Shown here: positions 8,045 to 17,358 of the stretch, in pieces
Layout of the letters: every line of letters begins with the position of its first letter
Position numbering within the stretch: position 1 is the first letter of the stretch
Assembly: GCA_963669435.1 (NCBI GenBank)
Contig: OY770025.1
Coordinates: forward strand, 868,001 to 932,000
Direction: 5' to 3'
DNA length: 64,000 bases
Source: CALJFL01 sp963669435
Lineage (GTDB): Bacteria; Pseudomonadota; Gammaproteobacteria; Pseudomonadales; Halieaceae
Notes under the pieces: model-generated
What the model saw: only the letters and a program-made list of their open reading frames with translations
Database searches by the model: none
What the model was told of the DNA's origin: nothing
Program-made: the position numbers and the translations under genes

Positions 8045-9682
8045 ATGGCTGAACAGACTTTGAACAGTGTGTACGACGCGTTTCGGGCTAGCAGTGAGCA
8101 GTGGCCAGATAGGCCTTTCCTCCACATTCCCGCGACTGCAACCACGACATACGCTGATGGTCCGGTAGATTTCACCTACACGCAGGCCAGCAGTGAAGTA
8201 GAAACGCTGGCGGCACTGTACCAGGAGCGCGGTTTCTGCAATCCCATGCGTGTGGGCCTGCTACTGGAAAATCGCGCGGAGTTTTTCTTCCATTGGCTGG
8301 CCCTGAATAGCCTCGGCTGCAGCGTGATACCCCTACACCCCGACATGCCGACCCAGGAGATGGGTTACTTCCTGGAGCACGGCGAGGCAATACTGACCGT
8401 TGCTCTACCCGAAGCAGTTGCACGCCTGGAGTCAGCCTGCGACGGGCTGACAAATCCACCGGCGGTCGTTGCCTGCGATCAACTCCATACCCTCCCACAG
8501 GCACCGGTTCAGGATAATGCCGCGGCTGTTGCCACCGATACCGAGTGTGCACTGCTGTATACATCGGGAAGCACAGGTCGACCCAAGGCCTGCATCCTCG
8601 ACAACGACTACTTCCTGTTCGCTGGCCGCTGGTACAACAGAATCGGCGGAATGGTAGATGTTGTGCCCGGGCAAGAGCGCCTGCTTACTCCACTACCGCT
8701 GAACCATATGAACGCCATGGCCTGCTCGACGTTGGCGATGATCATGAGCGGGGGTTGCATCGTGCAGTTGGACCGTTTTCATCCCACCTCCTGGTGGCAG
8801 AGCGTGCGCGATTCCAAGGCAACCATTGTTCACTACCTGGGCGTTTTGCCCGCTATCTTGCTGGAATTACTCCCAGAAGAAACTGACAACTTAAATGGCC
8901 AGGTCAAGTTTGGCTTTGGTGCCGGCGTCAACCCGAAACATCATGCCGTGTTTGAAGAGCGCTTCGGTTTCCCATTGCTGGAGGCCTGGGCGATGACTGA
9001 GTCGGGCACCGGCGGCAGCATTATCGCCAACGCCGAGCCGCGCCACGTTGGCACCAGCTGTTTTGGTAAACCCGAGGCGTGGCTGGAATACCAGTTGGTC
9101 GACGAAAACAAACAGGAAGTGGCACGTGGCGAGCAAGGCGAGCTGCGTGTACGCGCCCGTGGCGAGAACCCCGCCAAGGGGTTTTTCTCAGGCTATCTGA
9201 AGAATCCGGAAGCCACATCCGAAGCCTGGCAGGATGGCTGGCTGAACACAGGTGACGTGGTGCGTGAGAATCCCGACGGTACGCTGTGCTTCGTGGACCG
9301 GCGCAAGAACGTGATCCGGCGCTCTGGAGAGAATATTTCCGCACTGGAAATCGAAGCTGCCCTGGCCAGCGCCGCTGATGTATCAGAACTTATTGCCACG
9401 GCCGTACCCGATGATATACGCGGCGATGAAGTGGCGGTCTGTGTCGTCTTAAAGCCGGGAAAGGCTGCTGACGAGAACGCGGCGCATGCCATTGTTGCGC
9501 ATTGCCTGGAGCATCTGGCTTATTTTAAAAGCCCTGGCTACGTGGTGTTCTGCGAGGAGCTACCCAAGACCGCCTCCAACAAACCCAAGCGCGCCGATGT
9601 GAAGGCGCTCGCCCGGGCGCGGGTAGAAGCCGGTGAATGTTTCGATACCCGACACCTGAAAAAGCGGAGAAAGACCGCGTGA
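8045..9682 (+). CDS. AMP-forming acyl-CoA synthetase (ANL superfamily)
   Basis: 545 residues with the motifs of adenylate-forming ligases: the phosphate loop LLYTSGSTGRPKACI (about residue 170), EAWAMTESGTGG (about 315), GWLNTGD and DRRKNVIRRSGENISALEIE near 400-440, and the C-terminal lysine region PKTASNKPKR. It would activate a carboxylic acid with ATP and CoA in the cytoplasm. The overall pattern resembles crotonobetaine/carnitine-CoA ligase-like and medium-chain ligases; substrate is unknown. It overlaps the thiolase-like gene by four bases (GTGA), so it heads or belongs to the following operon of thiolase-like, DUF35 and SDR genes. Confidence 0.92.
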   Translation: MAEQTLNSVYDAFRASSEQWPDRPFLHIPATATTTYADGPVDFTYTQASSEVETLAALYQERGFCNPMRVGLLLENRAEFFFHWLALNSLGCSVIPLHPDMPTQEMGYFLEHGEAILTVALPEAVARLESACDGLTNPPAVVACDQLHTLPQAPVQDNAAAVATDTECALLYTSGSTGRPKACILDNDYFLFAGRWYNRIGGMVDVVPGQERLLTPLPLNHMNAMACSTLAMIMSGGCIVQLDRFHPTSWWQSVRDSKATIVHYLGVLPAILLELLPEETDNLNGQVKFGFGAGVNPKHHAVFEERFGFPLLEAWAMTESGTGGSIIANAEPRHVGTSCFGKPEAWLEYQLVDENKQEVARGEQGELRVRARGENPAKGFFSGYLKNPEATSEAWQDGWLNTGDVVRENPDGTLCFVDRRKNVIRRSGENISALEIEAALASAADVSELIATAVPDDIRGDEVAVCVVLKPGKAADENAAHAIVAHCLEHLAYFKSPGYVVFCEELPKTASNKPKRADVKALARARVEAGECFDTRHLKKRRKTA

Positions 9683-10863
9683 GAGATTACCAGGGTGTTG
9701 CACTGCTGGCCCCGGTCAGCCATGGCTATGCAAAGCAAGGCCCCCACACCGCACCCTGGTTTATCGGCCGCACCCTGAAACTCATGCTCGAACAGGCTGG
9801 CCTGCAAAAGGACGATATCGACGGTTTCGCTATTTCCAGTTTTAGCCTGGGCATTGACTCAGTGATCCCGCTTACCCAGCACTTCCAGATCACACCGCGT
9901 TGGGTGGAACAACTGCCTTATGGCGGGGCATCCGGTGTGATCGCCCTGCGCCGCGCCGCGCGGGCTATCCAGGCTGGGGATGCGTCAATCATTGCCTGTA
10001 TCGGTGGTGACAGTGCCGCGCAAGGATCCTTTGAAGTGACCGCCGGCGAATTCAGCACCTTTACAGTTGATGCTTCTTTTCCCTACGGCGCCGCGGGACC
10101 CAACGCAGCCTTCGCCCTGATTACCCAGAATTACATGGAGCGCTTTGGCGCACGACGGGAAGACTTCGCCCGTATCGCCCTGGACCAACGCTACAACGCC
10201 AATCACTATCCGCCAGCTTTACTCGGACACAAAACGCTCAGCCTTGAACAGTACCTGAACGCGAGACCCATAGCCGGACCTCTACACCTGTTCGACTGCG
10301 TCATGCCTTGCACCGGCGGTGAAGGCTTCCTGGTTATGAGCGAGGAACGGGCACAGGCGAGTGGACAACCCTATTGCCTGATCAAGGCGGCTGGTGAACT
10401 CCACAATTCTCATCGGGATGACCCCATCCAGGAGCGCGGAGGCTGGACCGAGTACGCCATTCAGTTGTATGAGCAGGCCAGCCTGGGAGTGGAAGATATC
10501 GACCTCGTGCAAACCTACGACGATTACCCGGTGATCAGCATGATGCAACTGGAGGATCTCGGGTTCTGCAACAAGGGCGAGGGTCCGCAATTCGTTCAAT
10601 CAACCGATATGCGTTTTGATCACAGTGGCACGCAACAACGCAAGCTACCCCACAATACCAGTGGCGGACAGCTATCTGTGGGCCAGGCGGGATCAGCCGC
10701 TGGCTATATGGGTGTTACCGAATCCATACGCCAGCTTACCGGGCGAGCGGGCAGCAACCAGGTTAGCAGCGCACGCCATGCCATGGTGAGCGGGTTCGGG
10801 ATGATTAACTACGACCGCGGCCTATGTTCCGCCGCCACGATACTCGCGGGAGTTGATCAATGA
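9679..10863 (+). CDS. Thiolase-like (SCP2/lipid-transfer type) protein without the nucleophilic Cys
   Basis: 394 residues with a thiolase fold: a WFIGRTLKLMLEQAGL opening, a GGASGVIALRRAARAIQAG helix in the place where thiolases carry the nucleophile, and a C-terminal GQAGSAAGYMGVTESIRQL loop. At about residue 84 the usual Cys is Ala (YGGASG), so acyl transfer by the classical route is unlikely. In several steroid-degrading bacteria such Cys-less thiolase-like proteins work with a DUF35 partner as retro-aldolases; here the DUF35 gene follows with a four-base overlap. The GTG at 9679 is chosen as the start because it overlaps the upstream stop; an ATG at 9637 lies inside the ligase gene and adds unrelated residues. 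Confidence 0.88.
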   Translation: MRDYQGVALLAPVSHGYAKQGPHTAPWFIGRTLKLMLEQAGLQKDDIDGFAISSFSLGIDSVIPLTQHFQITPRWVEQLPYGGASGVIALRRAARAIQAGDASIIACIGGDSAAQGSFEVTAGEFSTFTVDASFPYGAAGPNAAFALITQNYMERFGARREDFARIALDQRYNANHYPPALLGHKTLSLEQYLNARPIAGPLHLFDCVMPCTGGEGFLVMSEERAQASGQPYCLIKAAGELHNSHRDDPIQERGGWTEYAIQLYEQASLGVEDIDLVQTYDDYPVISMMQLEDLGFCNKGEGPQFVQSTDMRFDHSGTQQRKLPHNTSGGQLSVGQAGSAAGYMGVTESIRQLTGRAGSNQVSSARHAMVSGFGMINYDRGLCSAATILAGVDQ

Positions 10864-11426
10864 CCGCGAGCGATAATTCAAAGACCCTGGAGAAGCCGAA
10901 CGGCAACCTTCCGGATAATGATTCAAGACCGCCGCGAAAACGCTCAGCCATTGGCCTGACTTTCACTGCCGCCAATCTGCCTACCGCCCTGTCCCTACAG
11001 CACTGTGAAGACTGTGGGCAAGTGCAATACCCGCCACGAGAACTGTGCGGTCGATGCCTTGGGCCGCTGGCCTGGCGCGACACCGAGGGTAGCGGCGTAA
11101 TAACCAGCCGACTTGATCTACATCATAGCCTGTCGGATTTCTTCAAGCATAAGCTGGCGCAACGGTCCTGGGCGATAGCCAACGTCAAACTGTCCTGTGG
11201 GCCCACAGTTATTTCACACCTTGATCTGGCAAGCTTCTCGGCACAGCAGGCCAGTGAGGTGGCGGCGGGTACCGAGGTACAGGTATTCAGCCACTCGGAC
11301 TGTTCGCTGCAGAGCGTGTTGATCGCCACGGCGCCAGGGCAAGACCTCGACGAGGCTGCAGTACGCTCCAAACGGGCCCGGGAGTTGGGCCTGCTCGACC
11401 CCGCACCCAAACCCGGAGGATTTTGA
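10860..11426 (+). CDS. DUF35 zinc-ribbon/OB-fold protein
   Basis: 188 residues: a rubredoxin-like zinc ribbon with CEDCG and CGRC pairs (about residues 45-63) followed by an OB-fold with the GSGVITSRLDLHHS strand region. DUF35 proteins bind acyl-CoA and partner with thiolase-like or MaoC-like enzymes. The ATGA overlap with the preceding thiolase-like gene and direct abutment with the SDR gene at 11427 support an operon and a thiolase-DUF35 complex. An N-terminal stretch of ~30 polar residues (SDNSKTLEKPNGNLPDNDSR) looks disordered. Confidence 0.88.
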   Translation: MTASDNSKTLEKPNGNLPDNDSRPPRKRSAIGLTFTAANLPTALSLQHCEDCGQVQYPPRELCGRCLGPLAWRDTEGSGVITSRLDLHHSLSDFFKHKLAQRSWAIANVKLSCGPTVISHLDLASFSAQQASEVAAGTEVQVFSHSDCSLQSVLIATAPGQDLDEAAVRSKRARELGLLDPAPKPGGF

Positions 11427-12185
11427 ATGACCGCGGTTCATGAGACTGACAATAACACCCGCCACGACGCTATTATTGTCACCGGCGGCAGCACAGGCAT
11501 CGGTAGCTCGATCTGCAAACACCTGCTCGACCAGGGATTGCAGGTGATCAATATGTCGCGACGTGGCGCCGAGTTCGAGCACCCGAAGCTGCACGATGTG
11601 GAGCTTGATCTTAGCGACAGACAGGCAACGCGCGATGCGGCCAGGGAAATTGCTGAGCGATTCAACGTCACCGGCCTGGTTCACAACGCTGGCCTGATTC
11701 GCGCCAACCTGATACACGAGGTGGAGCTGGAAGATTTTGACTACCTGGCCGAGGTGCATATCGGTGCGGCGATCACTCTAACCCAGGCGATTCTGCCGGG
11801 CATGAAGCAAGCCGGATTTGGCCGCATCATCCTGATTACCTCCCGCGCCGCACTGGGTCTACAAACACGCACCAGCTACTCGGCGACAAAATCCGGGATG
11901 ATGGGCATGGCACGTACCTGGGCACTGGAGCTGGGTGAATTTGGCATCACGGTAAACACCGTGGCCCCCGGGCCCATCGCCGCCACTGAAATGTTTCATA
12001 ACGTCATCCCCGAGAACGATCCGAAACTCGATGCCATGGCGGCGAGTATTCCGGTAAAACGGCTTGGCCTGCCCGACGATGTCGCCAGGGCAGTCTGCTT
12101 CTTGAACGATCCCAGCAACGGCTTTATCACCGGGCAGACCTTGATGGTGTGCGGTGGTGCCAGCCTGGGATCGCTGGCGCTCTAA
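11427..12185 (+). CDS. Short-chain dehydrogenase/reductase
   Basis: 252 residues with the classical SDR features: TGGSTGIG nucleotide-binding motif near residue 18, VHNAGLI around 85, and the catalytic Ser-Tyr-Lys set in TSRAALGLQTRTSYSATKSG (Ser near 135, Tyr/Lys near 150-154), then NTVAPGPI and a C-terminal FITGQTLMVCGGASLGSL. It would interconvert a hydroxyl and a keto group with NAD(P)H. It begins one base after the DUF35 stop codon and is followed 18 bases later by the dioxygenase alpha gene. Within the cluster it may oxidise a hydroxyacyl-CoA or a diol made by the dioxygenase; which of these cannot be decided from sequence. Confidence 0.92.
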   Translation: MTAVHETDNNTRHDAIIVTGGSTGIGSSICKHLLDQGLQVINMSRRGAEFEHPKLHDVELDLSDRQATRDAAREIAERFNVTGLVHNAGLIRANLIHEVELEDFDYLAEVHIGAAITLTQAILPGMKQAGFGRIILITSRAALGLQTRTSYSATKSGMMGMARTWALELGEFGITVNTVAPGPIAATEMFHNVIPENDPKLDAMAASIPVKRLGLPDDVARAVCFLNDPSNGFITGQTLMVCGGASLGSLAL

Positions 12186-12203
12186 CACTGCGGAGACTTC
12201 ACT

Positions 12204-13541
12204 ATGTCTAATAACATAAGGCCGAATAACATAAGTCAGGAAGAAATCAACGCCCTGGTCGAACCCACCCGCGTGCACAAACGCGTGTACGTCGACCCGG
12301 ACATCTTTGAACTGGAGATGGAACGCATCTGGGGACAGGCCTGGATCTTCATCGGCCACGAATCACAGGTGCCCAAGCCCGGGGATTACTTCACCACCAA
12401 TATCAACCACAAGGTACCGGTGGTGATGGTCAGGCACAAATCCGGTGAGGTCCATGTACTGCACAACCGCTGTGGACACAAAGGCGCAAAGATCGTTGAG
12501 AAGCGACAGGGCAACGCACGCGGCGCGTTTCGCTGTGCCTACCACGGATGGACCTACGGCCACGACGGCGTAATCATCAAAATCCCCGCCGAAGAAGGTT
12601 ACGAGAACACCGGCTTCGACCTCAAAGACCCCTGTAACAGCATGCAGCCCCTGGCACAGGTAGAAAGCTATCGCGGATTTGTGTTCGCTACGCTCTCAAT
12701 GACCATGCCCGACCTGAAAACCTGGATGGGCGGCTCTATCGCTGTTTTCGACAACCTCTGCGATCGGTCACCCGAAGGCGAAGTAGAAGTGGCCGGCGGT
12801 GTATTGCGCTACGAGCACGAGTGCAACTGGAAGTCCATCATGGAGAACCTCAACGACACCATGCACCCCATGGTCGTGCACCAGTCGATCGTGCAGGCGG
12901 CGGAAGACTACATCAGCACGCTGCCACCCGAGTCCAGCAAGGAGCGCACCGAGGCAGAAATTATTCCGCCTTTTGGGGCGTCCTACGAAACCTTTGAAAA
13001 TACGGGTATCACCGGCTTTCGTTTTGGCCATCATTACGACGGCGGCGAAACCAGTATTCATGCCGATTACACGGTACTGCCGGCGTATCACGAGGTGATG
13101 GTGAAAGCTTACGGTGAAGAGCGCGCAAAGGAGATCTACTCCTTCAACACCCACAACACCTGCTACTACCCCTCACTGACTATCAAGTCGGCAGTGCAAA
13201 ACATTCGCGTGGTGCGCCCGGTGGCGGTAGACCGGTTTGTGGTGGAAACCTGGTCATTCCGGCTCAAGGGTGCGCCCGATGAAATGCTGCAGCGTACCCT
13301 GCTTTATTCACGCTTAATCAATTCGTCATGGGGCATGGTGGGGCCTGACGACCTGGAGGTGTATCGACGCATGCAGGATGGCCTGGAGTCAGACGCTACG
13401 CAGTGGGTCGAAATGCATCGCCAGTACGGCCGAGACAAGGTTATGGAAGACCGTACCGTTGGCGGCGGCCTGAGTGATCTCGACATGCGCACGCAGTTTG
13501 CCGCCTGGAAGGAATACATGTCCGGGGAGGTAAGCGCGTGA
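12204..13541 (+). CDS. Aromatic-ring-hydroxylating dioxygenase, alpha (Rieske) subunit
   Basis: 445 residues. The N-terminal Rieske domain has the 2Fe-2S ligands in NRCGHKGAKI and FRCAYHGWTYG (Cys-x-His and Cys-x2-His, about residues 90-115). The C-terminal catalytic domain has the mononuclear iron site in ENLNDTMHPMVVH (about 215-227), with Asp in the bridging position. Length is normal for the family. The beta subunit follows with a four-base overlap. No ferredoxin or ferredoxin reductase gene is nearby, so electron delivery must come from elsewhere. Substrate is unknown; the SDR, thiolase-like and CoA ligase genes before it suggest a cyclic carboxylic acid or its breakdown product. Confidence 0.93.
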   Translation: MSNNIRPNNISQEEINALVEPTRVHKRVYVDPDIFELEMERIWGQAWIFIGHESQVPKPGDYFTTNINHKVPVVMVRHKSGEVHVLHNRCGHKGAKIVEKRQGNARGAFRCAYHGWTYGHDGVIIKIPAEEGYENTGFDLKDPCNSMQPLAQVESYRGFVFATLSMTMPDLKTWMGGSIAVFDNLCDRSPEGEVEVAGGVLRYEHECNWKSIMENLNDTMHPMVVHQSIVQAAEDYISTLPPESSKERTEAEIIPPFGASYETFENTGITGFRFGHHYDGGETSIHADYTVLPAYHEVMVKAYGEERAKEIYSFNTHNTCYYPSLTIKSAVQNIRVVRPVAVDRFVVETWSFRLKGAPDEMLQRTLLYSRLINSSWGMVGPDDLEVYRRMQDGLESDATQWVEMHRQYGRDKVMEDRTVGGGLSDLDMRTQFAAWKEYMSGEVSA

Positions 13542-14017
13542 GTGCACTGGATATCAGGAAAATCGAGAACTTTCTCTACCGCGAGGCCTCGCTGCTCGAT
13601 AACCCCAACCTGGACGAGTGGATTAATCTCTACACGCCCGATGGCACCTACTGGATGCCCGCAATCGAGGACCAGCAAGACCCCGTGAATCATATCTCGC
13701 ACATGTATGACGACCGGGTGATGATGGAAATCAGGCGCCGCAACTTCGTTCACCCCCGTGCCTCGTCCAAGGACTCCAGGGTTCGGTGTTCCCACATCAT
13801 CGGCAATGTCCAGCCTGCCGGTACATCGGACAAGGGCGATACCATTGTCACTTCAAATTTTCAGGTGGTGATCTGGTATCGCGAAGAGCAGCGCTTTTAC
13901 GCGGGAACCTATGAACACCACCTCGCCGACAACGGCGATGACTTTCTGATACGCCACAAGAAAGTGATGTTAATCAACCCGGAAGCCACACAGCGCAGCA
14001 TGATCATCTACCTGTGA
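13538..14017 (+). CDS. Aromatic-ring-hydroxylating dioxygenase, beta subunit
   Basis: 159 residues of the small NTF2-like structural subunit: DIRKIENFLYREASLLDNPNLDEWINLYTPDGTYWMPA is characteristic, followed by the cone-shaped sheet ending in HKKVMLINPEATQRSMIIYL. It packs with the alpha subunit as an alpha3beta3 hexamer and has no catalytic residues of its own. The four-base overlap with the alpha gene (GTGA) implies coupled translation. A strong inverted repeat lies directly after the stop codon, between this gene and the convergent transporter. Confidence 0.92.
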   Translation: MSALDIRKIENFLYREASLLDNPNLDEWINLYTPDGTYWMPAIEDQQDPVNHISHMYDDRVMMEIRRRNFVHPRASSKDSRVRCSHIIGNVQPAGTSDKGDTIVTSNFQVVIWYREEQRFYAGTYEHHLADNGDDFLIRHKKVMLINPEATQRSMIIYL

Positions 14018-14024
14018 TGCCGGT

Positions 14025-14060
14025 GCGCCGCTGAGTCATTACCGGCTCACTCAGCGGTGC
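14025..14060. terminator. Hairpin between convergent genes, possible bidirectional terminator
   Basis: GCGCCGCTGAGT (14025-14036) and ACTCAGCGGTGC (14049-14060) form a 12-pair stem with one G-T wobble around a 12-base loop. It fills the short gap between the convergent dioxygenase beta and BASS transporter genes. There is no T run on either side, so it may act as a weak or Rho-assisted end. Confidence 0.5.
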
Positions 14061-14061
14061 C

Positions 14062-14970
14062 CTAGTCCATGGACACCGGGATATCGCGATTCAGATAACG
14101 GTAAATATAAATTTGAGCGACGCCAGCAAGTAGCGCCACACCGCCATATATCAATACGGTGAACAATACCGCGTCGCCGACCGGATCGGCCACCCCTGCA
14201 ACCGCTGGAAACATGGAGGCTTTGATCAGCAGTCCCAAATTCCCGTTGCGCACCGTTACCTCGATATTGATCGCGGTGATATCACGAGGGGGCACCCTGA
14301 GTAACCGCGGTAGCAACCATGATAGGGTCGCCAGAACGACAAGAAACAACATCAGGACCCCCATGTTATAGAGGCCGAACTCGGCGACATTGACCCGACC
14401 CGCCCCGCTGGCGCCCACCACGATCAACACAATAATGAACAGCGACGTGCGAATGCATAGTTTGGAGAAACGCGGCGCACCGCGGGGGAACATCACCAGC
14501 ACAATCATGCCGATCACCAGCGGGAGCAGCAGTATAAGGGCTATCTCCAGCGCAATGGTCGCCGCGGGCATACTGAAATCGGGCGGCATGTGTTCTGCGA
14601 TCAGAAAGCCCAGCACAATCGGCGTGGTTACCAGGCAGGCCACCGTGGTTACCCCGGTCAGCGCGATCGACAGAGCAATATGGCCGCGCCCGAGGAAGGT
14701 AAAAACGTTTGACATGGTGCCCCCGGGAATCGCCGCACACAGCGCCAGGCCAATAGCCACCCCCGTGTCGAGCGAGAAAATCGACAGCAGGATATAGGCG
14801 ATTAGCGGGACGGCAAGCACCTGTACGACAACACCCACAGAGATCGCCCAGGGATTCTTCGCGACCGCAACAAAATCCCGAACCCTAAGCGTCGCCCCCA
14901 TCCCCAGCATGGCCAGCGCCAGTTGGGTTGCTGCGAACCAGTATTCATAGGTCAGGTAGAAGTCGAACAT
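14062..14970 (-). CDS. Bile acid:sodium symporter (BASS/SBF) family transporter
   Basis: 302 residues, nearly all membrane spanning, about ten helices. The first half has LALAMLGMGATLRVRDF and ALCAAIPGGTMSNVFTFLGRG, the second VTVRNGNLGLLIKASMF, which correspond to the two crossover motifs of the BASS fold. The family takes up bile acids, steroid sulfates and other organic anions with sodium. I place the start at 14970 because AGAGG precedes that ATG, whereas the GTG at 15003 lacks a ribosome site and adds a polar tail. It sits back to back with the dioxygenase operon and could import the substrate of the pathway, which is inference. Confidence 0.87.
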   Translation of the reverse strand: MFDFYLTYEYWFAATQLALAMLGMGATLRVRDFVAVAKNPWAISVGVVVQVLAVPLIAYILLSIFSLDTGVAIGLALCAAIPGGTMSNVFTFLGRGHIALSIALTGVTTVACLVTTPIVLGFLIAEHMPPDFSMPAATIALEIALILLLPLVIGMIVLVMFPRGAPRFSKLCIRTSLFIIVLIVVGASGAGRVNVAEFGLYNMGVLMLFLVVLATLSWLLPRLLRVPPRDITAINIEVTVRNGNLGLLIKASMFPAVAGVADPVGDAVLFTVLIYGGVALLAGVAQIYIYRYLNRDIPVSMD

Positions 14971-15274
14971 ATGGCCTCTGGATTGTGGAGACTGCTGGGA
15001 CACCCAGTTAACGAGCCCGCAGTATGCCTAGTTTGTCGGCATTTGTATCCCTTCGGCGGGCGAGTGCGTCACCGGTCGTCAATAGAGACAGAAAGCGGGA
15101 GATTTAAGAATTCACACATTGCAATCCAATCCCCTGCAGATAACATGATTTACCTAGACGCAACCATTACCCCAAGTGTAATGCTCAGGAGATTATTCAA
15201 AATCCAGGAGATCTCGGGAGCACCTACGAAGAGGTACCGCCCGCTTGCCCAGTACCAAAGTAATACCGTCCGTT

Positions 15275-16894
15275 ATGACGCACGTTGACGCGCTGGTCGT
15301 TTCCCTGCATGTGCTTCTCGCAACCGCCATCTACTACCAGGTGGCGGGGTTTGACTACGTCTATTTCGATGACGACATGTATGTGATTTACAACCACATG
15401 GTGCGCCAGGGCCTCACCACCGAGGGCATCGCCTGGGCCTTTACCAGCCTACATTTCAGCAACTGGCACCCACTGGCCTGGATTTCGCATATGGTCGATG
15501 TGTCAATCGCCGACATTGATCCGGGGTGGGCGCATGTGCACAACGCAATCATCCACTGTCTGACCAGCCTTCTGGTCTATGTCCTTTGCTTACAGGTTTT
15601 ACGGGACCGGACGAGAGCTGCTTTTCTGTCAATTATCTTCCTGGTGCATCCCCAGCACGTTGAGTCTGTGGCCTGGATTGCTGAAAGAAAGGATGTGTTG
15701 TGCGGGTTCTTCTTTGTACTCGGCTTGATCTGTTACCACCAATACCGGCAGCAACCCCGCGCACGCGTCTATTTGTTGGTAGTCACAAGTTTTGTGCTGG
15801 CCGTGCTATCCAAGCCTATGGCCGTTACGTTTCCGGTGGTAATCGTAATTCTCGATGTCATGCACTATGACAAAGAACGCTATTTCACCGGTCTATTGTC
15901 TTCATGGCGAAATCGGCGCATCCCCCTCTACGTTTTGGACAAGATTCCTCTGTTCTTAGTGTCGCTGATGGTCGGACTGATCACCATACTTGCACAGGAC
16001 CGAGGCGGTGCGGTTGCAGACATGGAGACGGTCTCGGTAATCGACCGAATTGCCAACGCCGGCATCGGCTACAGCGTGTATATCAAGCAGTTTTTCCTGC
16101 CCACAGATCTCGCCATCTTTTACCCCTTCGACAAGGCCTGGCCGGCCCAGGAACTCGCTCTCCCGGTTGCACTGATTCTCGGCTGGATCGGCCTCGCGCT
16201 GGTCAACGTTAAAAAACGTCCATTGATTATGGTTGGATTGCTATGGTACCTGTGCACGCTACTACCGGTAATCGGGCTAATACAGGTAGGCGCGCAGTCT
16301 CACGCAGATCGCTACATGTACATTCCTTCAATCGGCCTTCTGTTGGCGCTAAGCTACCTGATTCCCAATCATGGACACAAGCGCAGAGCCATAGCGCTCA
16401 CCATTACCACGGCGTTTACCGCTTTCCTGACCATTCTTTGCTACTGGCAAGTGGGTCATTGGGAAAACAGGACAACGCTGTTTTCTCATGCTTTACGGGT
16501 CACCGGGTCACACTGGCGAATCCATGTGCACATGGCGGGGGACTACCTGGAGCGCAAACTCCCGATGAAGGCCCTGGAACACGGGCGCATGGCACTCGAC
16601 CTGCGACCTGATATCCCGATGACCTACCGTTCCATGGGAAATATCGCGATGGACCTGAACGAGCCAGAACTCGCAGCCAATTACTATGTTAAGGCTGTGG
16701 CACTGGGGTCTGTATCGCCATCGCTGTATAACAATCTCGGTGTTGCATTTGGGCGCCTTGGAATGAAGCGCGATGCGGCTGCCGCTTTCGACATTGCGCT
16801 TAACCTGAGTCCTGGAATGGACATTGCGAGAAAAAATCGCCAGAAGTACACTGAGGGAGGGGACAATCCTGCGGCGCAAACACAGGTGCCGTAG
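15275..16894 (+). CDS. Membrane TMTC/DUF1736-like glycosyltransferase with TPR tail
   Basis: About 540 residues. The N-terminal ~390 residues are polytopic with GT-C features: an acidic loop motif FDYVYFDDDMYVIYNH after the first helix, LFHPQHVESVAW-type loop (LVHPQHVESVAWIAERKD) and GLLWYLCTLLPVIGLIQVG. The C-terminal part carries TPR-like helices (MALDLRPDIPMTYRSMGNIA, AVALGSVSPSLYNNLGVAF). This is the layout of bacterial TMTC-like proteins, which transfer sugars from lipid carriers to acceptors outside the membrane. Start uncertain: a TTG at 15245 with a distant GAGG is the alternative. The next three genes (GtrA, methyltransferase, GT2) fit a lipid-linked sugar pathway. Confidence 0.75.
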   Translation: MTHVDALVVSLHVLLATAIYYQVAGFDYVYFDDDMYVIYNHMVRQGLTTEGIAWAFTSLHFSNWHPLAWISHMVDVSIADIDPGWAHVHNAIIHCLTSLLVYVLCLQVLRDRTRAAFLSIIFLVHPQHVESVAWIAERKDVLCGFFFVLGLICYHQYRQQPRARVYLLVVTSFVLAVLSKPMAVTFPVVIVILDVMHYDKERYFTGLLSSWRNRRIPLYVLDKIPLFLVSLMVGLITILAQDRGGAVADMETVSVIDRIANAGIGYSVYIKQFFLPTDLAIFYPFDKAWPAQELALPVALILGWIGLALVNVKKRPLIMVGLLWYLCTLLPVIGLIQVGAQSHADRYMYIPSIGLLLALSYLIPNHGHKRRAIALTITTAFTAFLTILCYWQVGHWENRTTLFSHALRVTGSHWRIHVHMAGDYLERKLPMKALEHGRMALDLRPDIPMTYRSMGNIAMDLNEPELAANYYVKAVALGSVSPSLYNNLGVAFGRLGMKRDAAAAFDIALNLSPGMDIARKNRQKYTEGGDNPAAQTQVP

Positions 16895-16929
16895 AACAAA
16901 AATAACCTGGAATTCGGGACTCGCTAAAC

Positions 16930-17358
16930 ATGCCTGGGGCGTTCAGCAGCTTAACGCTGAATAATGAGATAACGCGTTATATTGTGTCGGGGGTCGCGGC
17001 TTTCGCAGCTGACTTCTGCGTTTTTTATTCCGCGACCACATTTCTGCATATTCACTACCTGGTCGCCAACCTGATGGGGCTATTTACCGGGCTCTGTGTC
17101 GCCTATAGCTTCAACGTGCGCTGGGTCTTCAACACCCGCCGTTTCCGAGAGCGCGTGGATCTGGAAATGGTTATCTTTGTCGCCATCGTGTTGGTGGGCG
17201 TGGGCATCAACGAGTTGGGGATGTATCTATTAGTAGGTGTGTTCGGCGCCAGCCTGGTTGTCGCAAAGATTCTCGTGACATTAGTGGTCACCGTTTTCAA
17301 CTACACCAGCAAGAAACTTATCCTGTTCAGCGGAGCCCGCAATGCGAGTTCACAATGA
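16930..17358 (+). CDS. GtrA-like flippase family membrane protein
   Basis: 142 residues with four predicted membrane helices and the GtrA fold (EITRYIVSGVAAFAADFCVFY at the start, FSVRW-like FNVRWVFN in the middle, VVTVFNYTSKKLILF at the end). GtrA proteins are thought to flip undecaprenyl-phosphate-linked sugars across the inner membrane. The gene overlaps the methyltransferase by four bases, and a GT2 dolichol-phosphate-mannose-synthase-like gene follows, which together give the usual GtrA-GtrB pairing. Confidence 0.88.
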   Translation: MPGAFSSLTLNNEITRYIVSGVAAFAADFCVFYSATTFLHIHYLVANLMGLFTGLCVAYSFNVRWVFNTRRFRERVDLEMVIFVAIVLVGVGINELGMYLLVGVFGASLVVAKILVTLVVTVFNYTSKKLILFSGARNASSQ

